Shown piece by piece: positions 23,875 to 59,479 of a DNA stretch of 64,000 bases. The stretch is from Chamaelirium japonicum (Eukaryota > Streptophyta > Magnoliopsida > Liliales > Melanthiaceae). Under the pieces are notes generated by a model that searched no databases, had not been told where the DNA came from, and worked only from the letters and a program-made list of their open reading frames with translations. A program made the translations under genes and the position numbers. The stretch spans positions 15,551,297 through 15,615,296 of the forward strand of contig OX393549.1 in assembly GCA_947650365.1 (NCBI GenBank), read 5' to 3'. Numbering within the stretch: position 1 is the first letter of the stretch; each line of letters begins with the position of its first letter.

Positions 23875-23995
23875 CAAGCGTCGAAGAAGCCTTCGTCTCT
23901 GCGAGCCACCGGAGAAGCCTTCGTCTCCAAGCCACTGGAGAAGCCTTCGTCTCCAAGCCGCTAGAAGCCTTCGTCTCCAAAGTCCTTCGTCTCCC
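23875..23995 (-). repeat. ~27-bp tandem repeats upstream of the LINE-like ORF
   Basis: On + the block GAGAAGCCTTCGTCTCCAAG with GCCACTG/GCCGCTA spacers repeats four to five times. It lies just 5' of the minus-strand ORF, so it may be 5'UTR of the LINE. Confidence 0.75.
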
Positions 23996-24277
23996 GCGCT
24001 AGCGACGATGAGGGGAACAAAAAGGATAAGGGGTCCTTATAAACGCATCAATCCTATGCAAATACGCGATCAAGGCCAAGTGCTACACATTTCCCGCGGG
24101 CACACTAGACCTTAAGGGGTCATTGTGGGCACCGAAATTAGCCCACGGATCGAAACCGACCCATATGTGAAACTTGGCTCATATACAATGGCCCACATGC
24201 GAAAATGGCCCGCACACAATGGCCGTATGTGCAAACCCGGGGCCCAACCCGACACAACGGGACTTGAATGGGCCCGC

Positions 24278-26398
24278 TGTTGAAAAAATCCTATGATAGA
24301 GGCTCACAACAGAAGCGATAAAGCGGTCAAAAGACTGTTCATGGTGTACGCTATATTATTAAACTTTCATTGAAACTAATCTACATGTGCATGTATGTGT
24401 ATGCACGTAATTCGAACACCCTAATGATAATCTAGCATAATGATTATCTAGCATGCATGCTAATCATAGAACTCGCTAAATCTACATGTTAGATTATGCG
24501 TACCTTTCGTGCGGATCTTTTAACCGCGGAGAATTATCTTCTTTGTCGATGGAGATGAAAGATCGTCTGCGAAGAAACCGATTGTATGCTGAAAGTCGAT
24601 GCCTTCTTGTTCATCCAATCTCATACGATGCACGAAACGTCTCTCTCGGATCTCTGAGTGCCTCCGAAGAATGGCCCTTCTCCTTCTCCGAAACTCCATG
24701 CGAGGAAGACAAAGTCGCAAGCGGGGAAGTAGAGAGAGATGGAAGAGAGAATTAGAGAGAAGAGAGGAGAGGGGCGTTCGGGTTTTGGTGCCTGTATGGC
24801 CGGCCCCCCCTCCCCCTTTTATAAGGTTGGCCTACCCCTTTGGATTAGATCCAAAGGGGATATGTTTGACCTCTCTTATTTCTCCCTATATCTCACCCAA
24901 ATCTTTATCCTTTTTTCCCACTTATAGGGCTTGTTTTGACCAATTCAAAACCCCTCTGTATATCCCTATGGCCGACCCTATTACTGGGGATTCTTATCCC
25001 CAGAATATAGGAGTCGCCCCTGCATGGTTCTCCTACAGCTAGGGTCGGCTACTAGTGAGGCTTGGCAGTGCGCGTTTTTACCAAAACACCCTTATGCCTC
25101 AAATTGATCATTTCTAGTGTGCGAGACTTAGCGACTCTTCCTTAAGTGATCTTTACAAGTTACTTCACTATTAATTAAGGTCACTGAAGGGTGCCCTTAG
25201 TAAAGTTAACTAGTCAACTCGCAACATATTTTGGTGCATCGCACCCATGTATAGAAGTTCACTTATGGAGAGGGATAACTACTTGCGCCTCTGTACTAGT
25301 CTAGGGCTTCCCCTTTAGTACTTGTATGTAGTTACACATCTACCGTGCAATACTGAAAAGCACACACAAAGCATAGACTTCCTTCTTCCTCTTACTGCTC
25401 ACTGTGTTCCAAGGAGATGGTTCAAGAACTGTACATAATATGGATAAGGTGGAACCATCAAGGACTGGGGTTCATGACTTCCAACTCAAGCTCGATCGAC
25501 ACACTACCCGAGTGTATCATCGATCCTCTGAGCTCGAGTTAACCTACGTGGCCACCCAGAGTGTGACACAGGTTGCACTCCAATTCACCCGGACTTACTA
25601 TGTTCTCCCAGATACCCCTGTGCTCCGGTTAGCAGTGGTAAACTCGCTGTCCCTTCACTTGATGCCATAATGTACTTCGAGCGGTGGAGAACACCGTCAG
25701 ACTCGAATACTCATGTGACTTGGTTCCTTCCAGGTTGACCTATACATAGTACCTCTGATTACCCCATCAAGTAATCGAACTCGGTCAACAGTCAAACTAA
25801 TAACCACTAGGCCTGGATTTGGTACAATGTAAGTCAGACCAAGGAACACACCTCCCATCAGGGGTGTGGATGGCCTGCAGGAGTGACACACTGATGTAGC
25901 GCCAGCCGGGTAACCCAGTACACCGTGGTTTTGGATCATGTAACTGGATCCTCACACATTGGTACGCTAAAGCACAACTCAACTGGTTAGTCCATTAGAT
26001 GTGGTTCCTTAGGGTTTAGGACCATTTTACCCTAAGTAGAAATACAGCTTAGTGTATCAGTATCTGTTCACTGATCTGTATACCGTGTTAGTTCCATTCG
26101 GCCACAGACATTATGCATAGTAATGACCATGGTGAAGACTTGCTATGCACTATCATCCCCAACATCTTATCATGATGAGGTGACCAACTTGATCATAGCT
26201 GCGACCTTATTTAGATTATATGGGACCAATCCACTCAGTCTTCAACTTAGTGGACTACCATATAACCATGGCTCTCTATTTTTAAATGAACACGCAACTA
26301 TGTTATATACTAATATGCATCTTATAAAATAACTATCAACCTTTATTATTAGATCAAATCACAAAGTTTTACAAGCTTAGAACATACCAATTCTAACA
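24278..26398 (+). mobile_element. Solo LTR, ~2.1 kb, family 1 copy A
   Basis: Begins TGTTGAAAAAATCCTATG and ends ACCAATTCTAACA. It is flanked by an exact 5-bp TSD CCCGC (24273-24277 and 26399-26403), which proves the ends. A TATA-like TTTTATAAGG lies near 24816. No coding domain is present. It shares its sequence with the inverted copy at 55675-57740. Confidence 0.9.
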
Positions 26399-26529
26399 CC
26401 CGCAACATGCAATCGGGGCCCATCGGGCTCGACCCAAGCCAAAGAAGAGGCCGAGTGGGCTCGTCCTCAAGTGAGGCCCACCCAGCCCCCTCTTTGTAAA
26501 CTACGCCCCTTTTCCTCGGGAAGCGTGTG

Positions 26530-26712
26530 ATTGATCAAGAAAAAAAAGAAAGAAAGAAAGAAAGAAAAGGAAAGAAAAGAAAAGAAAAAGAAAGAAATAA
26601 AAGGAAAGAAGAGAAAGAAAGAAAAAAAAAAGGAAGAAAGAAAAGGGAAAAAAAAGAAAGAAAGAAAAGGAAAGAAAAGAAAGAAAGTAAAGGAAGAAAA
26701 GGAAGAAAAATG
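26530..26712 (+). repeat. Purine-only (GAAA)n-rich tract
   Basis: About 180 bases almost free of pyrimidines, made of GAAA, GGAAA and AAAG units. Long ORFs read through it on both strands are repeat artefacts. Confidence 0.95.
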
Positions 26713-27002
26713 AAAATAAAACTGCCATGCACGGGGGGAGGTTGCATAGACATCTACATAAACGTTGATCTACTTCAATCCCTTGATCCGATGGATAAGA
26801 GACGAAGTTGGGTCGCCATCGATTTAATATGCAAGATTCAAATAAATATTCAAAATGATGGAGCCATAATTACCTTGCCAGAAAAAGAAAGAAATAAGGA
26901 TTAATTCCCCCCATAAATGAGGGAATGAATCTTGGTTAGTTATGGGAGAGATAATCAAGGGATTCAAATAAATCTTCCCATATCTCTCCCATCCTCCTTT
27001 AC

Positions 27003-27012
27003 TTATAAATAG
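27003..27012 (+). promoter_or_regulatory. Probable TATA box of the Tat-type LTR
   Basis: TTATAAATAGAGGGGGAG is a strong plant TATA-type sequence, placed upstream of the part of the LTR that is shared with the first copy. It would mark the U3/R start of this LTR. Confidence 0.5.
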
Positions 27013-27231
27013 AGGGGGAGGGGGAAGACTCAAGAGGTTGGAAGCTAGAGGCATGGAAGCTCTGCAAAGGAGGAGACTTGCCTTCAACGACCCAAATCTT
27101 CACGAGGTTCGGGCAAGCCTACCCTTTGGGAACGGCTTAGTCCATTGAAAGTCCTCATCAACGTGAAGAACCTTGCACAAGAAGATCAACCCTTCGACTC
27201 CGTCCATGAAGAAGAAAGCCCGGAGAAGAAG

Positions 27232-27535
27232 CCTTCAACACCGAAGACGCCAGAAGCAAAGGCTGGAGAAGAAGATCAAAGTGGCATCACCTCGTCGTCT
27301 TCAACAAGCCTTCAACTCCGAAGACGCCAGAAGCAAAGCTGGAGAAGAAGATCGAAGCGGCATCACCCCGTCGTCTTCAATAAGCCTTCGACTCCGAAGA
27401 CACTAAGGCCAGAGAAGAAGATCGAAGCAGCATCACCCCGTTGTCTTCAACAAGCCTTCAACTCCGAAGACACCAGAAACAAAGGCCGAAGAAGAAGATC
27501 GAAGCGGCAGGACCCTGTCATCTTCAAGAAGCCTT
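27232..27535 (+). repeat. 70-77-bp tandem array in the second Tat LTR
   Basis: CCTTCAACTCCGAAGACGCC-like unit starts fall at 27232, 27309, 27385, 27455 and 27532. The unit includes GGAGAAGAAGATCGAAGCGG and CATCACCCCGTCGTCTTCAA. The first LTR has essentially one such unit. Confidence 0.9.
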
Positions 27536-27698
27536 CAACTCCGGTCACGCCAAAGAAGCCCGGAGAAGAAGAGAAGGCAAAGACGATGCCACAACCATCG
27601 TTGCCAAAGTCCACCAAGCCGGAAGAAGAAAGAAGCATTGGAGACGTCGCCACTGCCGTTCAAGGAGAAGATCAAGCCAAACACCAAAGCCAGAAAGC

Positions 27699-29002
27699 TG
27701 ATGCAGGCACCTATAAGGTGCACTATAATCTTAAACCCTTTAGGATTAAATCAACAACTAAGATTTATTTATCAATATAGCGCCGTATGACTCAAAGTGG
27801 CGGCAAATACAAGCTATTTCACGTAGGAATAAAGTTCTAGGCATTCAACATAAAACATAGTTAAGATCTAACAATGTAGGATGCAAGATTATCATGAAAA
27901 TTAATTTCAGCATATAAGAGATTAAGTCGCAGCAATAGATATCAAAATTTAAAGATAGGTTTGCATCAGATTTTCACTAGAAAATAGGCTAAGTATGCTT
28001 ACTAGGGTTACCAACAGACTAAAGATAGCAAATGTAATGATTAGGCATATGTTAGGGCTTCAACTAGCGATGAAACGGGATGGTTACGGCTGCAATGTGG
28101 AGCGGAGGCAATGAAAACAAAGGAAAATGATGCGGATGCGAAGAAAAATTAAGATAAATAGATAGATAGTGCCTGGGGTTTGCGCCGTGGGTCGATGCGA
28201 GGATATGCCGATGATCCCGCACACGAAGCAAGGCCGGACGTCGTGAGAAGCTGGATCCTTCGGAAGAACAAGTCAAGGCCTTCGTGAGACGAAGTCGCAG
28301 ATGCAGCGAAGGTCGGGGACACGCGTCTCTTCCGGAAGCTCTCACAAAGAGGCATACAATTAAGCAATCATCAAAATCTGAAATCTTCTTCTATCTTTCT
28401 CTTTTTGTAGAACTAGGGTTTCTTTTTGGATGGCCAAGATCAAAGGGAAATAAGGGGGAATGGTGGGGATGCAATGGGCCAAGAAAGGAAAGGAAAATAG
28501 AGAAAAATAAGGGAAAGAAGAGAGAGAGAAGAGAGGGGACGGATTGGCTCTGTTTCTACACGGGCAAAGGATGGACAAGCCCTAATTGAAGCCCGCATAT
28601 AGTTGAAGCCCAATTGATGCCATATCATCAAATTTAAGTTATTTTGCTATCTAACCGTCGGTTTCGAGACATAATCTTGTCCATCGGTACCCCACAAACA
28701 CATACACCTAGAATTTATTAATAACATGCAGAAAACTCACCCGAGAAGACCTAGATTCAATTTAAAAAGCCCTCAGATGAGATCATGGACATTCCCCATG
28801 AATTAGGCAAGAACATAACTAATACTAAGTGCAGAAATTAGACCAAAAACATAAAAAATGGGCCAAAAACTGAAATAAACGGCTACAAGTCCTCATATGG
28901 ATAATGTCTTCTATGCATAAAATAAAACGACTGAAATAAAATTCTCTGGCGACGAACTGAAGATGCGGCGATGATCTGATGGTGCTGATCAGGCCTGCAT
29001 CA
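27699..29002. mobile_element. Solo LTR (TGATGC...GCATCA type) in the Tat LTR
   Basis: Starts TGATGCAGGCACC, ends AGGCCTGCATCA, 1304 bp, with an exact TSD AAAGC (27694-27698 and 29003-29007). Removing it rejoins the host LTR in register with the first copy. The ends resemble the gypsy LTRs at 45358 and 60344, so it is probably a related family. Strand is not determined. Confidence 0.85.
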
Positions 29003-29609
29003 AAAGCTAAAGCAGAACATCGGTAAAGCCCGTGCCAAAGCAACGCAAGTGTCAAAGCCAAGCAACTACGACGATCACGAGCAAAGCACCGCACATTCTA
29101 GCCGATACGACACGAAGTCCGGAGGAACTAAAGCACCGCAAGCCTCTACCCTTCTACGTTCAAGTACAAGCGCCAAAGCAAAGCAAAAGCCAGAGCCACG
29201 TCGAAGCAAAGCCATAGCCAACGCTAGAAGCATGATCGACATCGCGAACCGATGATCAAGGGCGCCGAGATCTAACAAGAGCCGAGGGAGACACGAAGAC
29301 CGAGGAGCGAATCTAAAAAGCCCATAGTCGAGAAAGCGCGAAGCACGGAAGGGACAAAAGCAACGACGAAGACTTCTTAGCCTCTCAAGAAACCCTCACC
29401 CTGTAAAGATCTCTGTCCTGGACAACCCCCTCAGTGCTCTCGCACGAAGTAACGTGGAGACACGGATCAAAGGGACCCTCCAGAGGATCTCTCCCACAAT
29501 CTCCTGATCAAATCTTCGCCGCACCCGGCTCACCACCCCCGAGTCCCCGGGTCCTTGTAATCTCCATGTGCGCAATAAAGACGACCCAAATCTTTTTTCC
29601 ACGCATACA

Positions 29610-29960
29610 CTAATCTAACCCTAATTCTATACCCTAAATAGTGAACCCTAACCCTAACTTCAATTTTATACCTCTAGCAGTGAACCCTAATTCTAAACCT
29701 AACCAAAATCACTATAGCAGTCCGAAAATACTGTAGCACTCCGAAATCACTATAGAAGTCCAAAAGTACTATAGCAGTTCGAAATACTATAGTAATATAA
29801 TACTATAATGCTGCATTAAGTTCACATGAAAGAGGTTCCCAAAGGCGGATTTGGCATTTCAAACAAAAAACAAAAAACAAAAGCTGTTGGAACAATACCT
29901 CTTATGCATTAAAACAGATGTCCATGGTCACCTCTTAAACATAGTCCATTCCGTGGACCA
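29610..29960. repeat. Telomere-like CCCTAA runs and CTATAGCAGT repeats
   Basis: Degenerate CCCTAA motifs occur at 29617-29700. They are followed by about five copies of an ~18-20-bp unit, ACTATAGCAGTCCGAAAA and variants, at about 29709-29800. The rest to 29960 holds nothing recognised. This is the distal upstream region of the MRL1-like gene. Confidence 0.7.
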
Positions 29961-30239
29961 GAAGTAAACCGTAATTCTTTGCTGGACTTAAAATGAAAGA
30001 AGACACGCACGCACGCACGCGCGCGCGCGCGCGCGGAAAAGAAAAGGGGAGAGAAGACAAAAACTCGGTGACGAAGCAAAACGGCCAAGCGACGTCAGCA
30101 ATTAAGGTGGGTTTATCTCTTCCACTCCCTCTCTCGGCCGTTGAACCTTTCCACTCCCTCATCCTCCCCAGTCCTCACTGCTCCCTTCACTTCTCATCCG
30201 CATCATCAGCTTCCCTGCTCCTCCCCTCCCCTCCCCGCC
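29961..30239 (+). promoter_or_regulatory. Proximal promoter/5'UTR region of the MRL1-like gene
   Basis: Directly upstream of the ATG. It contains CACGCACGCACGCACGCG followed by (CG)n at about 30005-30036, an alternating purine-pyrimidine tract that could adopt Z-DNA. CT-rich blocks (CTTCCACTCCCTCTCTCGGC, 30118) are common in plant 5'UTRs. No clear TATA box is seen. Confidence 0.45.
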
Positions 30240-54259
<24,020 letters not shown>

Positions 54260-54600
54260 GTACGGTAACCATTTTATACCTTTTTTTGGAGCAAAGTGAA
54301 GTTGACTCATTTTCCGATCCTTTCTTTTAGCTACTATGATGGGCTTTACCTTCTTTAACTGTAATTAAACTTGATGTGTGGTAAGATGCATGACCTACAT
54401 ATCTTATAGTTTGGTGGAATGTAGGAGTACTGAATGACTTGCAATTCTTGTTGTCTATGATGTTGCATTGTCTATGCAAATTGTTTTGAATAATTCATTA
54501 TGGCGTTCACTTCACTTCTTTCATAACCATAACCATCAAGTGTTGTCTCATGTGGGTCAGCTTTTTGAATTATTCTTCTTAGTCATTTCTATAAAGCCTA
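54260..54600 (+). other. Intron-like sequence after exon 6
   Basis: AT-rich, no coding motif, no further PPR. It runs into the hAT remnant near 54600. Confidence 0.6.
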
Positions 54601-55560
54601 CCCCGCCTATACTGGACTATTTGTGCAACACAGCGCCTTGATTTGATACTAGAGGATATTACTGTTAACGGATAGTCCCACATCGGTAAGGGAGGCACCC
54701 ATCACCCGCTTAATATACCCCCTGTGGACCTCCCCTTACAAGCCGGTTTTGTGAGGTGCGAGGGCTTCTAACATGGTATCAGAGCTAGCCCGTCTCCTGC
54801 TCCTGCTCCTGCTCCCGCTCCGGGTGCTCCCCACCGATGATGCCTTGCCACGCGTGCTCCGCGTGAGGGGGGATGTTAACGGATAGTCCCACATCGGTAA
54901 GGGAGGCACCCATCACCCGCTTAATATACCCCCTGTGGACCTCCCCTTACAAGCCGGTTTTGTGAGGTGCGAGGGCTTCTAACAATTACAAAGGACGATG
55001 AAGTTAGAGGGGTCATTACCCATGCCCAGACATTGACAAGCTTCATTTACAACCAAGGATGGGTGGTTGATTTGATGCGGAAGGAGCTGAGCAGGGAGCT
55101 TATCAGACCTGTTGTCACATGTTTTGCCACCCACTTCTTTGCATTGGACTCTATTTACAGGCATCAAGAGCCCTTAAGAGGATGTTCACATCTAAGACGT
55201 GGCATGAACTATGAACATCATCATAGACTTGCTTTCAATGATAAAAAAGTTGCAGACCAAGTCCAGAGGGTCATACTTTCTGAGGGTGTTTTGAGGAGAA
55301 CTAGAGCTATGATTATGTGTTTGAGCCTCTAGTGAAGGTCCTCAAGATGGTGGACAGTGACAACACCTCAGGATGGTGGACAGTGACAACAAAGCTAGGA
55401 TGAACTTTTTATATGAAGCAATGGATTGAGTAAAGTTGGCAATCGAGACAAGCTATGGCAAGGAATATAAAAAATGGTGAATAATAATTGATAAGTCGTG
55501 GGACAAACCGCTTCATAGAGATATACTTGAATGTTTGTCTTCCATGTATAAATTTCCTAA
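54601..55560 (+). pseudogene. hAT transposase remnant (DUF659/hAT family)
   Basis: With the TRIM removed, the frame reads LYWTICATQRLDLILEDI then TKDDEVRGVITHAQTLTSFI and YNQGWVVDLMRKELSRELIR, PVVTCFATHFFALDSIYRHQ, characteristic of hAT transposases (relatives: PCAAHCLDLILEDIG). Further on VKVLKMVDSDN and IIDKSWDKPLHRDI match the family, with stops and a 26-bp tandem duplication at about 55338-55390. Terminal repeats and the dimerisation domain are not seen. Incomplete and inactive. Confidence 0.82.
54663..54984 (+). mobile_element. TRIM (miniature LTR retrotransposon), complete
   Basis: Two identical 111-bp LTRs (54663-54773 and 54874-54984), TGTTAACGGATAGTCCC...GAGGGCTTCTAACA. The primer-binding site TGGTATCAGAGC (54774-54785) directly follows the first; the polypurine tract GTGAGGGGGGA precedes the second. 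The exact TSD ATTAC is at 54658-54662 and 54985-54989. The 100-bp interior is GC-rich and non-coding. TRIMs depend on other elements for movement. Identical LTRs suggest a recent insertion. Confidence 0.95.
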
Positions 55561-55674
55561 AATAAATAGTAGATATGACCATAAAGTATTGCCTAATTTT
55601 TTTCCTGAGTTATTTTTATTTTCTATAAAATTTCCTATTTTTTCTGATTTTTTAAAGGATTTTTTTTATTTTTT

Positions 55675-57740
55675 TATTGGAGTTGGTGTGTTCTAAGCTT
55701 GTAAAACTTTATTTGATCAATGAATAAGATTGGATATTAGTACAAGAATCGCATCTTGGTATGTAATATTGTTACATATTTTGACTACAAAACAAGAATC
55801 CAAGGCTACATGGTAATCCACATGAGCAGAAGACTCAGTGGACTAATCCCATGTAACTTAAATCAGTTCGTAGCTATGATTGGGTTGGTCACCCTATCAT
55901 GATAAGCTGTTGAGATGATAAATCTTGAGTGTTGTCTTCACCATGGTCATCGCCAGGTACAATGATTTTGGCCGAACGGAACCAACACGGTGTATAGATT
56001 GGTGAGCAAACATCGGTATACTAAGCCGTGTTTTTGCTTAGGGTAAATCGATCCTAAACCATGAGGAACCACGACTGGTAGTCTAACAAGTTGTGTGGTA
56101 CTTTGGCGCACCAAAGTGTGAGGGTCCATTGCGTGACCCAATACCACGGTGTACTGGGTTACCTGGCTGGTGTCACATCAACGTGCCACTCCTACAGACC
56201 ATTTACACCCCTAACAGGAGATCTGTTCCTTGGTCTGACTTACGTCGCATTAAACCCATGCCTGGTGGTCAGCAGTTAAGCTGTTGACCAGATCCGATTA
56301 CTGGACAGAGTAATCGGAGATGGGATATATATAGTCAACCTGGAAGGAACCGAGTCATACGATCACACGAGTCTGATGGTGTTCCCCATTGCTCGAGTTG
56401 AGTCATGGCACCAAGTGAAGGGACGTGTTTACCACTACTAAGTGGAGAGTAGGGGTATGAGAGAATATAGAACATCCAGGTAAATTGGAGTGCAGCCTGC
56501 GTCACACTCTAGTTGGTTATGCAGGTTAACTAGGACTCAAAGGATTGACGGAACACTTGGATAGTGTGTCGATCGAGTCCTATTGGAAGCCATAAACTTG
56601 GACCCTGAAGATTCCACCTTATACACATTATGTACGGTTCTTGTACTATCTCCTTGTTTCACAAAGCATAAATTAAGAAAGAGTAAGTCCAACCGTAATA
56701 TCCCTATGTCTGTTGTGCATGGCACTAGAGCACATTAGTTGTGTAGGTCAGTATGTTTACTATGGGGCAACCCCAGAGTAGTATGAGACATACGCACGAG
56801 TACCCTAATCTCGTGTAGGCTTTGCTACGTGGGTTCGATGCACCGGAACATATTGCGAGTTGACTAGTTGACTTTACTAGGGGCACCCTATGTAATTACT
56901 AAGGGCACCTCAGTGAATAGTGAAATAACTAGAGGCGCCACACGATGGTATGCCATAGTGTGTGTTAGGATTTTCTAGTTTGGCTAGGTCACCCTTGCAC
57001 TTGGTGTGGGCGACTATTTGAGCCCCACTTGAAGGGGGCGGTCAACTAGCAGCATAGGGGGTGTTTTGGGAAACGAAAACTCCCCGTATGCCCTAGCCTA
57101 GCCATCCCTATGGGTAGGTGGAGCCATATGGCCACCCACCCCTTTGCATACACCCATTGCAAAGGATTGGTGTTTATCCTCTCCCCTTGCTTCTAGGAGT
57201 TGCGAAGGGGAGGCGGGCGGTTTTTCCAATAGGGGGCCGAATCCTAGCCCACCTAGGAACCAGCCGCACACACAAGAGAGAGAGGGGGGACGGCCCTATA
57301 TAAAGTGGGTTAGAAGGGGGGGTTTTGGCCACTGGGTGCTGCCTTAGCTGCCCCCTCCTTTCCTCTCTCCTCGCGAGGTTCTGTGCATCATGTGAGATCG
57401 GATGAACAAGAAGGCATCATCTTCCTCGCATACCTTCATCTTCTTCGTGGGCTATCTTTTGTCTCCATCGACAAAGAAGACAATCATCCACGGTTAAAAG
57501 ATCCTCACGAAGCGAGGATATTCTTTAACATGTAGATTTAGCATAGAATATGAATTGCATCCATGCTAGTAGATTCGTATCGTTAGATTGCCGTTAGGGT
57601 GTTCGATTTATGTGCTAACACATGCACGCACATGTAGATTAGTTTTTTTAAAATTAAATAATAGAACAAATACCATCTACGGTCCTCAGATCGTTAATTC
57701 GCTTCCGTTATGCACTTTTGAGCATAGGATTTTTCCAACA
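55675..57740 (-). mobile_element. Solo LTR, ~2.1 kb, family 1 copy B (inverted)
   Basis: On - it begins TGTTGGAAAAATCCTATGCT and ends near GAACACACCAACTCC, matching the solo LTR at 24278-26398. The end has mutated (CAATA instead of CTAACA) and no TSD is visible. Older than copy A by divergence. Confidence 0.8.
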
Positions 57741-58540
57741 CATACTGGCCTGCCAACACATTTTAGTTGCTCTACTATAGTTCACATCCTCCCCAGGCCA
57801 TCCATTAGTAGCTGAGAAGTTGGAGCTGATTGAGGCAAATTCACAAACTACTGTTATGCATGAAGAGGCTCAGCCTCGGTGAATGCTGTAGCATCTTCAC
57901 CCTGTGCCACCAATGGCCCCTTGTCCTTAGGATCGATAGAGAGAGGAGGGAACTCCTCCAATCTAACTCCCAACCAGTTGTGGCCACCCCAAACCGACCA
58001 ATATTGGGACCCTTATTGCCAACTGAATATGAAGGGGCTTGGCCTCCTCCAACAACCTGATGTTGTGAAGAAGCTAAATAACTATCGCCAACTCTAGCTC
58101 CATGATCAAAACTAGAGGCCCCAAACCAAGAGTTACTGTCTCCCCTGGCAGTCTGGCACCCACATGTCTTGCTCTCCTGCCTCTTCCTCCTGAGATGGAA
58201 TAGCTCTTGCTCCAAAGATGCTGGCACCAGAGCTTCTCCCACCAGAAATGAAGGCACCATGGCCAGATCTTGAGATGCCATGGCCTGATCCTCCTATCCG
58301 GTTACTTGGAATCTTCTTCTCCGAAGCCAAAGGCCCAAATTCCCTACTAGCGGCCACCCCAAAATTGGAGAGGAACAGAGCATGTGGGGGTCAAAAGTTC
58401 TCCCTAGTTACAAGATCAGGAGGGTCCTCCCTCACCCTCAAACAAGGAGGAAGAACCCCCCAAGGGGTAAACACCACCTCTCTCTCTAGAACTTAGAGCT
58501 CCTCTGTCTAGAACCCAAGAAGGTGCACTTTAATTTTTTT
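57741..58540. other. Unassigned stretch
   Basis: Contains open segments on both strands (for example on -, EEEAGEQDMWVPDCQGRQ near 58160) but none with a recognised domain. Possibly degraded element sequence; no gene is supported. Confidence 0.35.
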
Positions 58541-58879
58541 TGTTTATGTTTTTACGTTAGTATAATATTTGTGTTGTGGCTCCTTTGGCCCATTGTGACT
58601 ATGTTAATGTATATTGTAGGTTATCCATATGTGTTAGGCTTACATGACTCATTCCCTACACATGTATGTGCCTATATATTCGTGGCTATTGCCCTAATGA
58701 GAATTGTCCGTTATTCTCCTAAATCCTAGCCGTTTCTTTCTCTCCTAGGGTTTTGATAACATGGTATCAGAGCGGGTTTAATCCCCTTGCTATCTCCTTC
58801 CGCATCCTTCCTCCCGATCCGATGGGCTTGCCTGCGCCCGTGACGAGCCTGTCGCCCTGTGTTTGAGATCGTGCCCGGC

Positions 58880-59290
58880 ACACTCCTGCGCCCGATCGGC
58901 CCTCCGTCAGTCTTAGTCAGCCCCTCCAGTAGCCCGTCGGTCCTTTGTCTGCCCTCATGTAGCCCGCTGGTCTTCCACTGGCCCCTCCTATAGCCTGCCA
59001 GCCCTCCGTCGAACCTCCTACAGCCTGACGACTATCCACCGATCCTTTTGCAGCCTGTCGGTCTTCCGTCGGCCCTTCCTGTAGTCCGCTAGCTATCCGC
59101 AGGTTCTCCTGCAGCCCGCCGATCTTCTGCCGGCCCCTCCTGTAGCTATCCAGCCCTTCGATAGACCCCTTGCAGCCCGCCTCCGGCCCTCCTGCAACCT
59201 ATTGGTCTTCCGTCGGCCCCCCCTGCAGCCTGTCGATCTTTTTTGCAGCCTTGCCGGTCTTTCCGTCGGCCCTCCCTTGCCTGCCGACTC
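58880..59290 (+). repeat. GC-rich minisatellite in the copia leader
   Basis: A degenerate ~35-bp unit built from CCTCCTGCAGCCCGCCG and GTCTTCCGTCGGCCCC repeats about ten times. Confidence 0.8.
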
Positions 59291-59479
59291 CTTGCTACTC
59301 GTGCCACATAGCGCGTCTTTCTGCCGATCGAGTCTCTGCGTCTTCTGCAGCTTTCGATAGCTTCTTTATATCAGTTATCGACAACGACTCTTGTTCAGTT
59401 TTTGACGCCACTCGAGCAGACGAGGGACATCCTCCCTATTTCGACAGATTTTTCCTTGATCAAGATAGCTGATTGGACT

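Larger units (their letters stand above)
24124..29609 (+). mobile_element. Second Tat-type LTR, interrupted by two solo LTRs
   Basis: From about 27170 onward this matches the 3' LTR at 11264-12820, ending in CGCATACA at 29609. It is broken by a solo LTR at 27699-29002. A plausible left end is TGTGGGCACCGAAATTAGCC at 24124, giving TG...CA termini and roughly 2.05 kb once both inserts are removed; the 24124-27170 part has no counterpart in the first copy, so this end is inferred. No gag-pol is attached, so it is probably a solo LTR. Flanks GTCAT and CTAAT do not form a clear TSD. Confidence 0.6.

Noticed and set aside
24486..25042. ORFs inside the 2.1-kb LTR (such as 24599-25042)
   Set aside because: They lie in an LTR with verified ends and are not conserved in the second copy.
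26501..26904. Lys/Glu-rich and Phe/Leu-rich ORFs
   Set aside because: They are readings of the GAAA tract.
29617..29700. CCCTAA motifs as a telomere end or telomeric insertion
   Set aside because: The motifs are few and degenerate, with other sequence between.
54663..54773. The TRIM LTR as a 5S rRNA-bearing Cassandra element
   Set aside because: I could not find the 5S internal promoter boxes in the 111-bp LTR.
57841..58281. A 146-codon minus-strand ORF
   Set aside because: No recognisable domain and competing frames on the other strand.
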